A DNA stretch of 64,000 bases, taken from Candidatus Poribacteria bacterium (GTDB taxonomy: Bacteria > Poribacteria > WGA-4E > GCA-2687025). A program made the position numbers and the translations under genes. The first letter of the stretch is position 1; the number at the start of each line of letters is the position of its first letter. Where the stretch lies: contig BPJZ01000004.1 in the NCBI GenBank assembly GCA_026004875.1, positions 62,001 through 126,000 of the forward strand, given 5' to 3'. The notes under the pieces were generated by a model that was not told the origin of the DNA, ran no database searches, and worked only from the letters and a program-made list of their open reading frames with translations. Shown here piece by piece: positions 63,050 to 64,000 of this stretch.

Positions 63050-63331
63050 CTAATCGGTTTCAGCGGGTTCCAGAACCTTCACATTAGAGACGTGGATGGG
63101 GAACTCCTCCTCCCGCTCCGTAGGCTGCGGGTTAGAGGGCGTCGGTCGGGGCTTTCGGAGCCGGACGTTCACCCCTTCGACGATCACCCGCTGGGTCTCC
63201 GGGAAGACCCGCTTGACGACGCCCTCAGCGCCCTTCCACTCTCCAGCGATCACGCGGACGCGGTCGCCCTTTCGCACGTGCAGCTTGAGCCGATGCAAAG
63301 CCTTCTCCATTCGCTTTCGTTTTCGCGGCAT
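63050..63331 (-). CDS. rplX: 50S ribosomal protein L24
   Basis: Assembly-initiating large-subunit protein, 93 residues with one KOW motif: [20 protein letters not shown] then [20 protein letters not shown]. The N-terminus is basic and the C-terminal tail short. It lies 30 bases after rplN. Confidence 0.96.
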   Translation of the reverse strand: MPRKRKRMEKALHRLKLHVRKGDRVRVIAGEWKGAEGVVKRVFPETQRVIVEGVNVRLRKPRPTPSNPQPTEREEEFPIHVSNVKVLEPAETD

Positions 63332-63361
63332 GGCTCGCTCCCTGTTCTCTCCAGCCCCGTC

Positions 63362-63730
63362 TTAGATGACCTCAGGAGCCAGCGAGATAATCCGGGTGAA
63401 CTGGCGATCGCGCAGTTCACGGGCTACGGGTCCAAAGACGCGCGTCCCACGCGGCTGGTTATTGTTATCAATAATCACCGCCGCGTTGTGATCGAACTTA
63501 ATGTAGGAGCCGTCCGGGCGCCGATATTCTTTAGCCGTTCGGACTACGACGGCGCGGACGACGTCGCCCTTTTTGATGTTGCTGTCGGGCGCGGCGTCCT
63601 TTACCGAAGCTGTAATGATATCACCGATTCGGGCGTAGCGGCGCTTAGAACCGCCCAGGATTCCGATGCACATGATCAGCTTGGCGCCAGAGTTGTCGGC
63701 CACCTGTAGCAACGTCTGCCTTTGAATCAT
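63362..63730 (-). CDS. rplN: 50S ribosomal protein L14
   Basis: Large-subunit protein at the subunit interface, 122 residues. [40 protein letters not shown] and [20 protein letters not shown] identify it. It follows rpsQ by 69 bases. Confidence 0.98.
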   Translation of the reverse strand: MIQRQTLLQVADNSGAKLIMCIGILGGSKRRYARIGDIITASVKDAAPDSNIKKGDVVRAVVVRTAKEYRRPDGSYIKFDHNAAVIIDNNNQPRGTRVFGPVARELRDRQFTRIISLAPEVI

Positions 63731-63799
63731 CGCCCCGCTCCTTCTAGCCCACTCGCAGCCTCAACGCCTTGTGGGGCGTTGTCAGCGCTCAGCGTTCGG

Positions 63800-64000
63800 C
63801 TATTGCTTTCGCTCCAGAATCTCGACCACGCGCCAGCGCTTGCGGCGGCTGAGGGGACGGGTCTCCATCAGCAGCACCCGATCCCCAATGCGGCACCGGT
63901 TCTCCTCGTCGTGAGCGAGGACTTTTTTTCTCCGCCGGACGATCTTTCCGTAGAGCGGATGGGGAAACATCCGTTCGATCTGAACGGCCACCGTTTTGTC
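63800..64000 (-). CDS. rpsQ: 30S ribosomal protein S17, N-terminus cut by the window edge
   Basis: C-terminal 66 residues of S17, a small-subunit protein that binds 16S rRNA. The visible part starts [20 protein letters not shown] and ends [20 protein letters not shown], both standard. The frame is open to the last base of the window, so the gene continues beyond it. Confidence 0.95.
   Translation of the reverse strand, partial: DKTVAVQIERMFPHPLYGKIVRRRKKVLAHDEENRCRIGDRVLLMETRPLSRRKRWRVVEILERKQ

Overview
The window is a gene-dense, GC-rich piece of a bacterial chromosome. The organism looks diderm (Gram-negative type): it has a meso-DAP-type MurE, KdsA (Kdo synthesis), lipoproteins, and two likely outer-membrane beta-barrels. 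No phylum can be assigned from the sequence alone. The mix of an FG-GAP/UnbV protein, DUF1080, heparinase-like, enolase-superfamily and MoxR genes, with an alpha operon lacking rpsD, fits a deep-branching uncultivated diderm lineage. The DNA looks like a draft assembly. At least eleven genes, including murE, ftsW, murG, guaA and secY, carry single-base shifts. Most sit at homopolymers and are best read as sequencing errors.

Layout. (1) 1-11.5 kb: a dcw cluster on the plus strand, murE'-murF-mraY-murD-ftsW-murG-murC-murB-ftsQ-ftsA, ending at ftsA with no ftsZ next to it. (2) 11.5-16.7 kb: a UbiA prenyltransferase, a SAM hydrolase (DUF62), a lipoprotein, a papain-fold-like protein and DUF1015. 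(3) 16.7-21.9 kb: a six-gene minus-strand block with a two-repeat protein, a PfkB kinase fused to a KdsD-like isomerase, a SIMPL lipoprotein, an amino-acid-type ABC permease and ATPase without a binding protein, and an orphan ModC-like ATPase. (4) 21.9-25.5 kb, plus strand: rpmH, a split transketolase, then an outer-membrane-type protein coupled to a small cytochrome c. (5) 25.5-35.4 kb: ten co-directional minus-strand genes, including a secreted coiled-coil protein with a secretin_N-like domain, two sugar-type enzymes, MoxR with a membrane coiled-coil partner, a GDPD, a beta-propeller lipoprotein, an SDR and an enolase-superfamily dehydratase. (6) 35.6-40.3 kb: a COX2-like cytochrome c lipoprotein, a secreted FGE-fold protein overlapping an FG-GAP/UnbV protein, kdsA and dcd.

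(7) 40.3-43.3 kb: a nitrogen module. glnA has a textbook sigma-54 promoter, a type GSI-beta adenylylation motif, a following glnB (PII), and then a porin-like gene with a strong terminator. (8) 43.4-47.9 kb: a HAD phosphatase, a CDP-alcohol phosphatidyltransferase and a PAP2/Aur1-like enzyme (phospholipid head-group chemistry), then a lower-GC pair (CDP-paratose-epimerase-like SDR and a GT4 glycosyltransferase) beside two minus-strand tRNAs, Gly(CCC) and Arg(CCG). (9) 48.2-54.8 kb: guaA, a heparinase-II/III-like protein, a KefB-type antiporter and an unrecognised protein. (10) 54.8-64 kb, minus strand: the end of the S10-spc-alpha ribosomal operon, rpsQ' to rplQ with secY, adk, infA and rpoA. 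rpmD, map and rpsD are absent from their usual places.

The core genes are ordinary. The most unusual parts are the PfkB-KdsD fusion operon, the MoxR/GDPD/propeller block, the secreted secretin_N-only protein, and the beta-barrel plus cytochrome pair with its structured leader. No intergenic gap exceeds about 300 bases. I saw no CRISPR array, insertion sequence or prophage.
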